44,891 nucleotides of DNA from Nitrospira sp. GTDB taxonomy: Bacteria > Nitrospirota > Nitrospiria > Nitrospirales > Nitrospiraceae. The notes beneath the pieces were generated by a model, which was given only the letters and a program-made list of their open reading frames with translations, was not told where the DNA came from and did not search any database. The position numbers and the translations under genes were made by a program. The DNA is taken from positions 1 to 44,891 of the forward strand of contig JAFEBH010000026.1 in NCBI GenBank assembly GCA_018242765.1, in the 5' to 3' direction. Shown here one piece after another: positions 34,347 through 42,328 of the stretch. How positions within the stretch are numbered: the stretch's first letter is position 1; each line of letters begins with the position of its first letter.

Positions 34347-35522
34347 TCATGGGAACATCACCGTGAAATGGCTCTCTGCCAAGCGGTAATCAGGTGTGAA
34401 GCGTTCGTCGGGTGGGGAGGTTAGTCCCAATCGCCGTGCATGCAGCGCAACCATCGCCACACGGGCGATGGGTGGTAGCTGAAAATATCCGTCTGCATCG
34501 CTCACATCGCTATATAGCTCGGCCTGGTGGTACTCGGGCCTACCGCCACCATCATCCAGCTCTACCGTGATCCCACTGGTGAGTCCTACCATGCCGTTTA
34601 GAAAAACCGTCTCATCACCTGGAATGGCGGCTCGGGTCAGGCTGTTCGCTGCACCCGGCGGTGTTAGATTGGCTGGTTGAGCTATGACCCCATCCCGATG
34701 GGTATAGAGGAGCGGGTGGATCAGTGTGACCCAAGCAGGTTGGTCGGCCGCCGAAGCAGTGTCGACCCCGGCAATGGGAATGCGCTCCACGCGCACTGGG
34801 TCGCTGCTCTCGATAATCAGCAGCACCCCTGCAGCCAGACCGATTCGATTGGAAAGACGAAGTCGTGTTTCGCCGACGCTCGCGGTCAGGAGGAAGATTT
34901 TTTCCTGACCGACCACAGGCACCGCATCGCGCCGCTGCAATTGAGTGATCCCGACGGGACGAGGGGCATAAAGCGGGGGCGAAAGGGCGAGTATATTGGG
35001 CAGTTCCATGACAGTGCTCGGATTGATGTTGGCCGGTGGGAAAGTCGACCAATAACCGGCGATCTCCACGGTAGCCCCTACCACCACAGTGGCTGTTAGG
35101 CTCGCCCGCCGTAATGTGCGCCCTCGAACCGTGGTCGACGCGCGATGCATCCCTACATCGCCTAGGTCCAGGGCAGAAAACTGGTCAGGAAAACCTACGA
35201 TAGGCCCAAGTGTCCCGCCCAATTCGACAGGCACATAACGTGGAACGCTGGCCCGCATGGTGACCGTGACTGGAGACACGTCCAGCTGGGGGAAAAGGGA
35301 ACCAGGTAAGCCAACCAGCCCCACTACGCCTCCTCGAGCGACACGTGGTGTCAGCCCGGCTCTGTCGGTGGTCAAATCGAGGCCAAAATCTATTGGCTGT
35401 CCCGTCAGCTCATCGACGAGACGAGCGCGCAAGACAGCACGCAAACGATTCGCGGGCGCAGACAGTGGATCTGGGCAAAATCGATAGGTCCAGCGCTCTG
35501 TCTGTTCAGTCCGGCAACTCAT
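34347..35522 (-). CDS. Unrecognised beta-rich eCIS protein
   Basis: The protein has 391 aa; GGAGAG lies before the ATG at 35522. The first 120 residues (LRARLVDELTGQPIDFGLDL) and the last 60 (YSDVSDADGYFQLPPIARVA) both look like pieces of transthyretin/carboxypeptidase-regulatory-type folds. The middle has the same D-x-x-GL-x-x-G-x-x-L strand pattern (LRLSNRIGLAAGVLLIIESS) as the insertion of the giant sheath next door. No family is named. It lies between the DUF4255 terminator and the main sheath. It could decorate the sheath or cap the distal end. Confidence 0.75.
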   Translation of the reverse strand: MSCRTEQTERWTYRFCPDPLSAPANRLRAVLRARLVDELTGQPIDFGLDLTTDRAGLTPRVARGGVVGLVGLPGSLFPQLDVSPVTVTMRASVPRYVPVELGGTLGPIVGFPDQFSALDLGDVGMHRASTTVRGRTLRRASLTATVVVGATVEIAGYWSTFPPANINPSTVMELPNILALSPPLYAPRPVGITQLQRRDAVPVVGQEKIFLLTASVGETRLRLSNRIGLAAGVLLIIESSDPVRVERIPIAGVDTASAADQPAWVTLIHPLLYTHRDGVIAQPANLTPPGAANSLTRAAIPGDETVFLNGMVGLTSGITVELDDGGGRPEYHQAELYSDVSDADGYFQLPPIARVAMVALHARRLGLTSPPDERFTPDYRLAESHFTVMFP

Positions 35523-35535
35523 AGGGCTCTCCGCG

Positions 35536-36162
35536 TCATGACTGCTCCACCACTGCCGTCACACCCATCTCGTTGACTACCGAGTCCACAGCTGGCCGGT
35601 CGCGAGAGGCGCGACCCGAGGCAATCGGTACGACGCTCACTTCGTAGGAAACACACAATTGGTAGGAGAGTTCGAGGGCATCCCAGACGCGGGTAATCTC
35701 CTCCAGGGTCAAGGGCTCCAGACGTACAAAAAGTTCCAGCGGTTGCCCAGCCAGGTCGGCCAGCAAGCTCGACCCACGCAAACTTCCCAGATCGTTAAAC
35801 ACCTGAAGGACCTTTCCCAAGATGTGCTGCTCGAGTTCAGGTGCCTGAGGACGCGTATCATGACTGACGATAGGTGCTACCAGGTAGTGTAGCCGTAGTG
35901 GAAGCGGCGGTTGCTCAAACTGGTTTGAGGCTACCCGCCGCGGAGCTTGGTTAAGAGTCTGCTCGTCTCGCTGTAGTCGGTACAACCACAGTGACACGCC
36001 TTCGCTGTTTATTTCGACAAGTTCCTGCGGGGTGAGCAGGCTTACCGTCATAACCCCACCTTGGCCTGGGTCGAAAAAGACATCGAGGTCGGGGTCTGTC
36101 ACAAACGCTTGTCTGAGCAACTCTCGCAACGAGACACTACATGACTGAATAGCACTCTTCAT
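35536..36162 (-). CDS. DUF4255 protein, Afp16/Pvc16-like tail terminator
   Basis: The protein has 208 aa. Family marks are the N-terminal helix followed by LTPQELVEINSEGVSLWLYR, PPLPLRLHYLVAPIV and HILGKVLQVFNDLGSL, then LFVRLEPLTLEEITRVWDAL and YQLCVSYEVSVVPI. Afp16-type proteins cap the tube and sheath at the distal end and set the end of assembly. It overlaps the preceding 99-aa gene by 4 bp and opens the structural part of the operon, whereas afp16 closes the cluster in the antifeeding prophage. Confidence 0.92.
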   Translation of the reverse strand: MKSAIQSCSVSLRELLRQAFVTDPDLDVFFDPGQGGVMTVSLLTPQELVEINSEGVSLWLYRLQRDEQTLNQAPRRVASNQFEQPPLPLRLHYLVAPIVSHDTRPQAPELEQHILGKVLQVFNDLGSLRGSSLLADLAGQPLELFVRLEPLTLEEITRVWDALELSYQLCVSYEVSVVPIASGRASRDRPAVDSVVNEMGVTAVVEQS

Positions 36163-36458
36163 GATTGCCCTTGGTTTTTCCGGCCAATGCCGAAATAGAG
36201 CGTTGCTCCTGAAGCCAAGATTCGCTTGCCAATTTCGCCCTGACTGACAAGTTGTTGGAGCACCGTTTCAACCATTGCGACGTCGACCTTGTTCCGTAGG
36301 TCAGTCAGCCACCATCGCCAAATTCCCTCTGCGGTATCCCCTGCGGAGCGGTTTTCGCGCAAGTAAACACGTATTGCTTCTGCTACGGCTGTAGCAAGCT
36401 CCACAGGAGTGGTACTCCCCCGTTCCAGAGCCACACGAGACAAGCTAGGTAGTATCAA
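36159..36458 (-). CDS. 99-aa winged-helix-like protein, first gene of the eCIS operon
   Basis: The frame opens with a TTG at 36458 (a GTG at 36434 is an alternative); no convincing ribosome site is seen for either. The protein has an alpha-helical first half (ELATAVAEAIRVYL) and a winged-helix-like end: WWLTDLRNKVDVAMVETVLQ, LVSQGEIGKRI, then the strand ATLYFGIG. It overlaps the DUF4255 gene by 4 bp, so it is translated with the particle genes. It may regulate the operon or be a small structural part; I do not recognise a family. Confidence 0.6.
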   Translation of the reverse strand: MILPSLSRVALERGSTTPVELATAVAEAIRVYLRENRSAGDTAEGIWRWWLTDLRNKVDVAMVETVLQQLVSQGEIGKRILASGATLYFGIGRKNQGQS

Positions 36459-37040
36459 GAAGCATGTCAGGGACTAGAAGGTCGTAATCGCTGGAATAAT
36501 CAATGAAAACAACCAGAGTGGTTTGAGGGCATGGGACCATTCAGTACCGGAATCCGCTTGTCGAGTCACGTTTGGGGCTCGGAAACGCAGAGTTATGTTG
36601 GTGTTACAAAGAAGTCCCATCCTATTGGCGAATAATCCCAGTCATGAATTAATGCTCGGACAGTGCTATCGAGTGAGGGTGGCATTACAAATGAGAAATG
36701 AATGCTAGGATTCGATACGTGTGTTGGCGATTGCTGCCGATCCGCCGTACAGCGAGCTCGGGTTGTCTCTTGGCCTATTTGATATTCAAGTTCGTTCCAT
36801 ACAATACAATCGAAGTGAGCCGGGCACAGTTCGCGCATCTGCAGGAATCTTGTTGAAGGTCTTAGGAGCTTAAGGCGTGAAAGCTAGTTCGAGAAGCAAC
36901 TTGCGCACGAGAGGTGTTTCGCCCTCTGCTTGATGGCCGCAACTGTTAGCACTTCTCCCGTCTCGAGCCACCTGAGACGGACTAATTTTGCTTTCAGAAC
37001 AAGCACAAATGGAAATGGACAAGGCTCACGTTTCCACGAC
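36459..37040. other. Gene-poor stretch upstream of the eCIS operon
   Basis: I see no convincing gene in either strand. The operon promoter should lie at the left end of this stretch. Reading leftward, a TTG-type -35 near 36510 and a GATTAC-type -10 about 17 nt further are possible but weak, so I do not call them. Confidence 0.4.
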
Positions 37041-37429
37041 TTAGATTGCATTCCAGAGGGCTTGAATCGTCATGGGCGCATTCCCTTCACTGCGGTTATT
37101 CATCAAGACATACGGCTTTCGCTTCTTCCCCACCGCTTTTTCGCCAGCTCCAATGTTTCTCATTGCATCTCTGGGAGTGCTTCCACAATCTTCGTGTAAG
37201 GCTCCGCTCGCTTCCTCGCGGCTTCATATGTATATCCTTGAGCGCTGTCATGAGGTGTAGGACGGTGAAAGGCGCCGTGAAGCTCTAAAACCTTGCGATA
37301 GCCAGGACCGACCAAACCGGCATTGCGAATTTCGACCGCGTAACGAAAGTTCTTGGAGAGTTGGCTGAAGAACGTGTCTGGTCGCGAGCAGAACTCCTCA
37401 CTCGAAATCCCGTGCCGTTGGGAACTCAA
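37041..37429 (-). pseudogene. DUF72 family gene remnant, truncated and frameshifted
   Basis: The frame from 37429 to 37160 encodes FFSQLSKNFRYAVEIRN and YRKVLELHGAFH, typical of the DUF72 TIM-barrel family, and ends early at a stop after EALPEMQ. A second frame carries on with GKKRKPYVLMNNRSEGNAPM and TIQALWNAI, the DUF72 C-terminus, ending at a TAA at 37041. The N-terminal half of the family (about 150 residues) is missing. So at least one frameshift and a large 5' loss have occurred. It is probably a leftover of the old chromosome or of an earlier insertion. Confidence 0.8.
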
Positions 37430-38103
37430 GGCGACAGAGGGCGGTGAATGACTGGTCTGGGCCTTAGTCGAGCCAACCAGACAGACGAAAGAGTGATGAC
37501 GACAGGGACCGGGGCGAACCGAGCGTTTCCCTGGACGGTGAAGGAAGCGTCACGATAATCCGCCATTACTAGATAGAAACCCTACGTGTTCCCGGAGTGT
37601 TCTCGTGAGAGCAAAAGTGGCCTCAATTCCCCTCAATTAGGCTGAGCTAACCTGAGCCTGCAAAACAGGCAAACTTATCGCCTGGAGAGGCATTTCACTG
37701 ATCTGGCAAGGACTTGTGGGGGAGTCTCGGCGAGGATTACAAATCATCCTTCGGTTGACGGTGATGAGAGAGCTGGCCAAAGGCCTGTGGTTGAAAGAAG
37801 TGCCAGTCCTTGCGAGGGATGTCGACAGACATAGGGTGCGAGAACGAGGTCATTGAAGAGCTTTGCGTCCAAGATGCACGGGTTCGTTTGGCCTGCTTTG
37901 GTGCCATAGCAGACCTGCTTGAAGTTGGTCTGTAAGGTGAATTCTCCCCACATCTTGAAGCATATTCGAACATCTTCAGGGATTTGGTTTAGATAGTACG
38001 GAAGCTGATTCGTGGTTGTAGAGATACTGGCAATCCTCCCTTAGATGAGCCCCTCCTCGGGGCTCAGGCGTAACCGATCCCACGGTTCCTTCCTTTCTGC
38101 GGC
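37430..38103. other. Stretch with no convincing gene
   Basis: Minus-strand frames at 37744-38030 (containing FKMWGEFTLQTNFKQV) could be part of a decayed gene, but I do not recognise them. A 7-bp stem (gagcccc/ggggctc) lies at about 38046-38064 without a T-run. A 23-nt segment at 37586-37608 resembles the 3' end of the integrase gene at 40082. Confidence 0.4.
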
Positions 38104-38148
38104 CCCCTACCTTTTCGGTATGGTCATAAATTCTGAACCCTCTCATAA
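38104..38148. repeat. 45-nt inverted repeat, left copy
   Basis: This copy matches the reverse complement of 41464-41508 at 42 of 45 positions. It lies just upstream of the two HTH genes of the left integrase module. The right copy lies upstream of the HTH gene of the right module. It is therefore either a shared control region (promoter/operator) or the edge of a duplicated or related element. Confidence 0.9.
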
Positions 38149-38156
38149 CTGCCACC

Positions 38157-38321
38157 GTGCCACACTACCGAATCGAAGGGAAGATCCTGGAGAAGCAAGA
38201 GGAGTTCGACCGTCGGCTGCAGGACTCGCACGTCGTGAAGTCGGCTGACTTCCTGACAGCAATCAAACTGAACCGCCCAACATTGTCACGCTACGAAGGT
38301 AAAGGGGAAGCGAGATCATGA
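38157..38321 (+). CDS. 54-aa HTH-like protein, coupled to the next gene
   Basis: A GTG at 38157 opens a 54-codon frame whose TGA overlaps the ATG of the next gene by 4 bp. The product starts with a charged helix (EGKILEKQEEFDRRLQDS) and ends with VKSADFLTAIKLNRPTLSRY, which looks like a recognition helix-turn-helix. No strong ribosome site is seen. The coupling and HTH-like end make it plausible as a small regulator of the integration module. It could also be the start of a broken longer gene. Confidence 0.5.
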   Translation: MPHYRIEGKILEKQEEFDRRLQDSHVVKSADFLTAIKLNRPTLSRYEGKGEARS

Positions 38322-38638
38322 CACCACCGAGCCTTGATCAATTGCTCCAGGACCCTGCAAAGGCGGCTATCCTGCCACCACAAATCGCGCAGGCACTGTT
38401 GATCGGACTCGCGTCGCTTCAGCCGTTGCTGGTTCAACGGGCCCTAATGGGCTCAGCAGACAACGCGAGCGACGAGGATCTGCTCACGATCGGGCAAGTT
38501 GCAGCAAGGCTGAAGCTCAGTGAATATCGCGCCTATGAATTGTGCCGTCACGGAGAGCTGAAGGCCGTTCGACTGGGAAAATCGGTGCGGGTGAAACCGT
38601 CCGATTTACATGCGTATATGGCACAACATGGCGGTTGA
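38318..38638 (+). CDS. Excisionase-type (MerR-like) HTH protein of the left integrase module
   Basis: The protein has 106 aa. After a helical N-terminus (LDQLLQDPAKAAILPPQIAQ) it has a complete excisionase-family winged HTH at residues 55-103: DLLTIGQVAARLKLSEYRAY, then ELKAVRLGKSVRVKPSDLHAY. These proteins bend attachment-site DNA and direct excision, or regulate the integrase. The gene lies 123 bp before the integrase on the same strand. Confidence 0.82.
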   Translation: MTPPSLDQLLQDPAKAAILPPQIAQALLIGLASLQPLLVQRALMGSADNASDEDLLTIGQVAARLKLSEYRAYELCRHGELKAVRLGKSVRVKPSDLHAYMAQHGG

Positions 38639-38761
38639 AACTAGCAGGATACGAGTCGTATCCTCGTCCTCGTGGCCCGATGGGAACGCAATGAATTGGC
38701 GCTTCGAGAACCGATGCAACCTGTGATTCGATTACTGAAGTCCCGCAGCAACTGGTGATGT

Positions 38762-40042
38762 ATGGCTTGTGTGCGAAAACGGCGCGGCAAATATGTGGTG
38801 GACTGGCGTGATGGAGCGGGAGTGCGCCGCTGGAAGACCTTCGACAAGAAGACCGATGCGGATGCGCACCGTGATAAGGTCGGACCGGAAGCCCGGCAAC
38901 GTTTGACATCGTCTGTTCCCGCCAGCATCACGTTGAGGGACTATGCCGAGCACTGGAAACAATTGATCGGCCATAGCGTGAAGTCGCGGACCTTAACGCG
39001 ATACAGTGAAATTCTCACGCAACATATCTTTCCGCGCTTTGAGAAGGTGGCCGTTCAAAAGCTGGAGCGAGGACCTATTAAGCTCTTGCTCACTAACAAG
39101 CTCAACGAGGGACTTCAAAAGCGTACCGTCCGCAATATCCATGCGGTCTTGAGAACCATGCTGAATGCTGCGATTGACGATGGTCTTCTCAGCTCCAATC
39201 CAGCGGCAAAATTAGGTCGAACGCTCAAGTTAACCACATCCAAGGCGACGAGGCAGGAAGAAATCAAAGCCCTCACCAAGGAGCAGCGGCAAGTGTTCCT
39301 GGCCACAGCGTTGAAGGACACGCCCCGCTACTATCCGCTGTTCTTTGTCCTGGCGGGGACAGGCATGAGGTTAGGGGAAGCCTTGGCGCTCCAAGTTGAG
39401 GATGTGAATCTTCACGCCAAGACCATCCGCATCGCTCGTGCTTTTTCAGAAGATGGAACACTTGATACGCCAAAGTCTGGCCATGGACGCTCGGTAGATA
39501 TCTCGAACTCTCTCACTGAGATGCTGGGATCTCATATCCGGGCACGCAAGCAAGACACGCTCAAATATGGATGGACTGATCGTCCTTCGTGGTTATTTGT
39601 GAGCAAGGTGGGTTCGCCACTCGATCCGGCCAATGTGCGCAAGGGCATGACCCATGCGTTGAAGGCAGCGAAGTTGCCGACACATTTCACCCCTCATTGT
39701 TTGCGCCATACGTACGCCTCCATTCTCCTGGCTGATGGCGTCAGCCCTGTCTACGTCCAGGAACAACTTGGCCACGCCACGATTGAATTGACTGTCTCCA
39801 CCTATGGTCGATGGCTGAAGAAAAAAGCCCCCGGTGCATTGGATCGCCTCGACGCAATCCCGTCTCAATTAGAGAGAGCGGTAGCAAGTGGTAGCAAAGT
39901 GGTAGCAGACGGGGCCTACACACACAATCCCCAGACCGGAAAGGTGGTGCAACTGCCTGAAATTCCTTGGGGAGGTGTGGAGCTGGCGAGAGGAATCGAA
40001 CCTCCAACCTGCGGTTTACAAAACCGCTGCTCTGCCGATTGA
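38762..40042 (+). CDS. Tyrosine integrase of the left module, 3' end reads through tRNA-Thr
   Basis: The protein has 426 aa. An N-terminal Arm-binding-type stretch (VRKRRGKYVVDWRDGAGVRR) and a SAM-like core domain (LRDYAEHWKQLI) precede the catalytic domain. Catalytic residues: Arg in GTGMRLGEAL, HCLRH, the LGHA His and Tyr in TYGRW. The last 20 or so codons (ELARGIEPPTCGLQNRCS) are the antisense of a tRNA-Thr, so the gene's end lies within the attachment site. It is the standard layout of an element integrated at a tRNA 3' end. The element itself would extend leftward, toward the eCIS operon. Confidence 0.93.
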   Translation: MACVRKRRGKYVVDWRDGAGVRRWKTFDKKTDADAHRDKVGPEARQRLTSSVPASITLRDYAEHWKQLIGHSVKSRTLTRYSEILTQHIFPRFEKVAVQKLERGPIKLLLTNKLNEGLQKRTVRNIHAVLRTMLNAAIDDGLLSSNPAAKLGRTLKLTTSKATRQEEIKALTKEQRQVFLATALKDTPRYYPLFFVLAGTGMRLGEALALQVEDVNLHAKTIRIARAFSEDGTLDTPKSGHGRSVDISNSLTEMLGSHIRARKQDTLKYGWTDRPSWLFVSKVGSPLDPANVRKGMTHALKAAKLPTHFTPHCLRHTYASILLADGVSPVYVQEQLGHATIELTVSTYGRWLKKKAPGALDRLDAIPSQLERAVASGSKVVADGAYTHNPQTGKVVQLPEIPWGGVELARGIEPPTCGLQNRCSAD

Positions 40043-40053
40043 GCTACGCCAGC
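39978..40053 (-). tRNA. tRNA-Thr(TGT), CCA encoded
   Basis: On the minus strand the acceptor GCTGGCG (from 40053) pairs with CGCCAGC, followed by a T discriminator and CCA at 39980-39978. The D arm (GTAGCTCAATCGGCAGAGC), the anticodon arm with loop TTTGTAA (anticodon TGT) and the T arm (GGTTCGATTCC) are all complete. It lies between two convergent integrase genes; the left one overlaps it. Confidence 0.95.
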
Positions 40054-40081
40054 TTCCTAATGATTTTAACAACTTACACTT

Positions 40082-41191
40082 TTACAGACTCTCGGCCTTG
40101 GGGTCAAGTGTTCCCGGCGTGTTCTCTTGAAGATATTTCCCGAGTCTATTGGCCGCCTGTGTGAGGTCCTCTTCTCTGATCTGATTGTATCGTTTCCACA
40201 TCTGTGGAGACGTATGGCCTACAATCTGCATGGCTGTCGTGGTGTCAATTCCAGCTCTTCGTAGGTTTGTGGCAGCACAATGTCGAAGGTCATGGAAGCG
40301 AAAGTCACTTAGCCCTGCGTCTGTCAGGGCTGTTCTAAATGCCGTGCGAAAATCCCTCAGTGGTTGCCGGTTGTACAAAAACACCTGTCTCGTTGAAAGA
40401 CTCCGTACTTTCGCTAAGCGGTGCAACGTGGCTTTCACATCTGGCGTCATGGGAACTTGTCGCGGCTTCTTTGTCTTGGTGTCTTGACTCCGTAGGGTGA
40501 TAAACCCTCTCTTGAGGTCGATGCGGTCCCACGTTAAGCCGACAATTTCACTCAGACGTTGTCCAAGTTGGTAAGCCGTCAACAGCACTGGGCGAAGATG
40601 AGGCTTTGCCACGTGATAGAGTCTGCTCCATTCTTCCTCGCTCAGTACTCTGTCCCGTGCGTTCTGCGGATCGGGCAGGGGAACCCTTGCAGCAGCATTG
40701 ACTTGTAAAAGCCCCCGTCGGATTGCAACGTTCAAACAGTGCTTGAGCACAATATGGTCATTGTTCAAAGTCTGGATACTCGGCTTTTTCCCATTCTTCT
40801 TCTTTCGCTGTTTTCGGAAGGCCTCGACATCGGAAGGTCTGATCTCGGTTAAGACCTTGCTACCGAAGAAGGGAATCAGCTGCCGCTCCATGATTTCGAG
40901 TCGATCTTGGTAGCTGCGGAGCGTCTTGATGGATTCGAGTTCCAGGTAGGCCGTTGCCCATTCCTTGAAGAGAATCGGTTTGGCCTGTTCAGTTTTCTCG
41001 TGGCCTAAGAGCAAGCGCGTTTTAATCGCGGCTTCCATCTCACGCGCGATGGTCTTGTTCAGGCACCCCACTTTCCATCGCTTCTTTTTTGCGCCGGGTA
41101 CGCCACTCGCGAGGCTCCACGACTTGCCATCCTCACTCTCCCTCACACGGAACTCGACATAGTAACTATCGCGTCGCTTGGTTAGTCCCAT
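40082..41191 (-). CDS. Tyrosine integrase of the right module
   Basis: The protein has 369 aa. The N-terminal basic domain (MGLTKRRDSYYVEFRVRESE) and the core-binding domain (LESIKTLRSYQDRLEIME) precede a complete catalytic domain: Arg in YQLGQRLSEIVGL, HDLRH, VGHT and Tyr in KRYNQI. The gene is read leftward toward the tRNA, stopping 28 bp short of its 5' end. It belongs to a different integrase subfamily than the left one. Its HTH partner overlaps its start by 26 bp. Confidence 0.93.
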   Translation of the reverse strand: MGLTKRRDSYYVEFRVRESEDGKSWSLASGVPGAKKKRWKVGCLNKTIAREMEAAIKTRLLLGHEKTEQAKPILFKEWATAYLELESIKTLRSYQDRLEIMERQLIPFFGSKVLTEIRPSDVEAFRKQRKKKNGKKPSIQTLNNDHIVLKHCLNVAIRRGLLQVNAAARVPLPDPQNARDRVLSEEEWSRLYHVAKPHLRPVLLTAYQLGQRLSEIVGLTWDRIDLKRGFITLRSQDTKTKKPRQVPMTPDVKATLHRLAKVRSLSTRQVFLYNRQPLRDFRTAFRTALTDAGLSDFRFHDLRHCAATNLRRAGIDTTTAMQIVGHTSPQMWKRYNQIREEDLTQAANRLGKYLQENTPGTLDPKAESL

Positions 41192-41375
41192 GGCTGTCTC
41201 TCCGTGCTGTGATCGTGTGTTGATCGATCCATGCGTCCAGCTGAGCCTGCTTAAACTTCACCAGCCGCCCGATTTTGACGTACCCCAGTTTCCTTGCGGA
41301 GACCCATCCGTACAGGGTCAATTTGGATATGCCTAAATACTTCGCGGCCTCATCCATTGTCAAAAGGTTATTCAT
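41166..41375 (-). CDS. Excisionase-type HTH protein of the right module
   Basis: The protein has 69 aa from the ATG at 41375 (MNNLLTMDEAAKYLG). It is an almost minimal excisionase/MerR-like HTH: LTMDEAAKYLGISKLTLYGW, then LGYVKIGRLVKFKQAQLDAW. Its end overlaps the start of the integrase gene by 26 bp, so both are probably expressed together. A longer upstream frame exists, but it reads through the 45-nt inverted repeat and is not supported. Confidence 0.88.
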   Translation of the reverse strand: MNNLLTMDEAAKYLGISKLTLYGWVSARKLGYVKIGRLVKFKQAQLDAWIDQHTITARRDSHGTNQATR

Positions 41376-41463
41376 GGTGTTTCGAGAGGCCTTTCCTCCA
41401 GGCGCTACCTCATGTGGCCGAGTGAACCAACCGACACATGCGCACACCCATCGAGACAAGCAC

Positions 41464-41508
41464 TTATGAAAGGGTTCAGATTTTATGACCATACCGAAAA
41501 AGTAGGGG
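41464..41508. repeat. 45-nt inverted repeat, right copy
   Basis: Reverse-complement partner of 38104-38148 with 42 of 45 positions identical. It lies about 90 nt upstream of the right-module HTH gene start, a position suited to a promoter or operator. Confidence 0.9.
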
Positions 41509-41820
41509 TGCGAACGAAAGAAAGGACCATGGGTCAGGTAGGCGCATGTCCGTGCCCTGGATCAGCAGAATGGCCGAGATTCAGGCGAAGTTCCACGAAG
41601 GCGTTGCTGGTCTGTACCGGGCGAAGGGCTTCGACAAACATGTCTCTGAGGCACCGCGTCGGGAGACGCCGTGCCAGGTGGAGTCTGGCACCGTCGTGTC
41701 GCACGATGCGACTCGCCCGTGCGGAGACGGTTGGCGACGACGGGGACGTTCCTTGAGTCAATCAACCGCGGGGCACCGCCAGACCCCCACGCGAATGCTG
41801 AGGCAGCGTGGGCACGTGGG
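41509..41820. other. Stretch with no convincing gene
   Basis: Several short frames are open on both strands, but none has a recognisable motif or ribosome site. Confidence 0.4.
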
Positions 41821-42063
41821 TTACGAGGCCTGTTTCATGCTCTCGATCCCACGGAGAATGAAGACACGCATAAGGACCTGATAGGGAATGCCTTGGTGTG
41901 TTGCCAGCGCCTTCAGTTCTTTGAGGGTGCGCTCGTCGAGGGCTACACTCGTCGGTTTCTTCTTCGCCGTCTTGTATCGTCGCATGGCCGCGAGCACATG
42001 CTCGGGTGCGAGGTCAAATGGGCCTTTATAGGTCGGGGAAGATTTCACGCGCCATCGTGTCAT
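41821..42063 (-). CDS. brnA: BrnA-like antitoxin
   Basis: The protein has 80 aa. The C-terminal half is a ribbon-helix-helix of BrnA/CopG type: KPTSVALDERTLKELKALAT, then GIPYQVLMRVFILRGI. Its start overlaps the toxin gene by 38 bp, toxin first, the usual order of brnT-brnA. BrnA binds BrnT and represses the pair's promoter. Confidence 0.85.
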   Translation of the reverse strand: MTRWRVKSSPTYKGPFDLAPEHVLAAMRRYKTAKKKPTSVALDERTLKELKALATHQGIPYQVLMRVFILRGIESMKQAS

Positions 42064-42328
42064 ATTGGCTTCGCTCCTTTCGATGCGCCGGACGGGCGCT
42101 GATCACGCGGATTTTGCTGCCTCGGAAGGTAAAGGCGACCTGCAGCACGCGTCCACGGTCTGACTGACCCACCAGTCCCAGGCGCAGTTCGTTGACGACG
42201 GGGCTGGTCTGTATGCCGAGTGGAACGGCTTGTTTGAGCCGGAACACACTCTCCACCTCATCGGTGGTCACGTCGTGCTTGGTCGCATTCTTAGTGCGGT
42301 TGCCCTGATCCCATTCGAACGCGAACAT
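42026..42328 (-). CDS. brnT: BrnT family toxin
   Basis: The protein has 100 aa from the ATG at 42328 (MFAFEWDQGNRTKN). BrnT marks are FEWDQGNRTKNATKHDVTTD, EVESVFRLKQAVPL, RLGLVGQSDRGRVLQVAFTF and IRVISARPAHRKER. The family folds like RelE and is a ribonuclease toxin. The usual Lys of the family start (FEWDxxK) is Arg here. The antitoxin gene follows, overlapping. Confidence 0.9.
   Translation of the reverse strand: MFAFEWDQGNRTKNATKHDVTTDEVESVFRLKQAVPLGIQTSPVVNELRLGLVGQSDRGRVLQVAFTFRGSKIRVISARPAHRKERSQYDTMAREIFPDL

Noticed and set aside
8989..36458. Type VI secretion system or complete tailed prophage
   Set aside because: There are no membrane-complex genes, no capsid, portal or terminase genes; the Afp15-type ATPase and DUF4255 protein point to an eCIS.
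36930..37288. Plus-strand frames of 80-89 aa
   Set aside because: They are antisense to the DUF72 remnant and carry no motif.
37650..37670. Inverted repeat gcctg-caaaa-caggc as a recombination site
   Set aside because: The arms are only 5 nt, too short to claim.
37737..37973. Minus-strand frames of 69-78 aa
   Set aside because: No recognised family and no ribosome site; mentioned only as a possible decayed gene.
38046..38064. Stem gagcccc/ggggctc as a terminator
   Set aside because: No T-run on either side and no clear gene end beside it.
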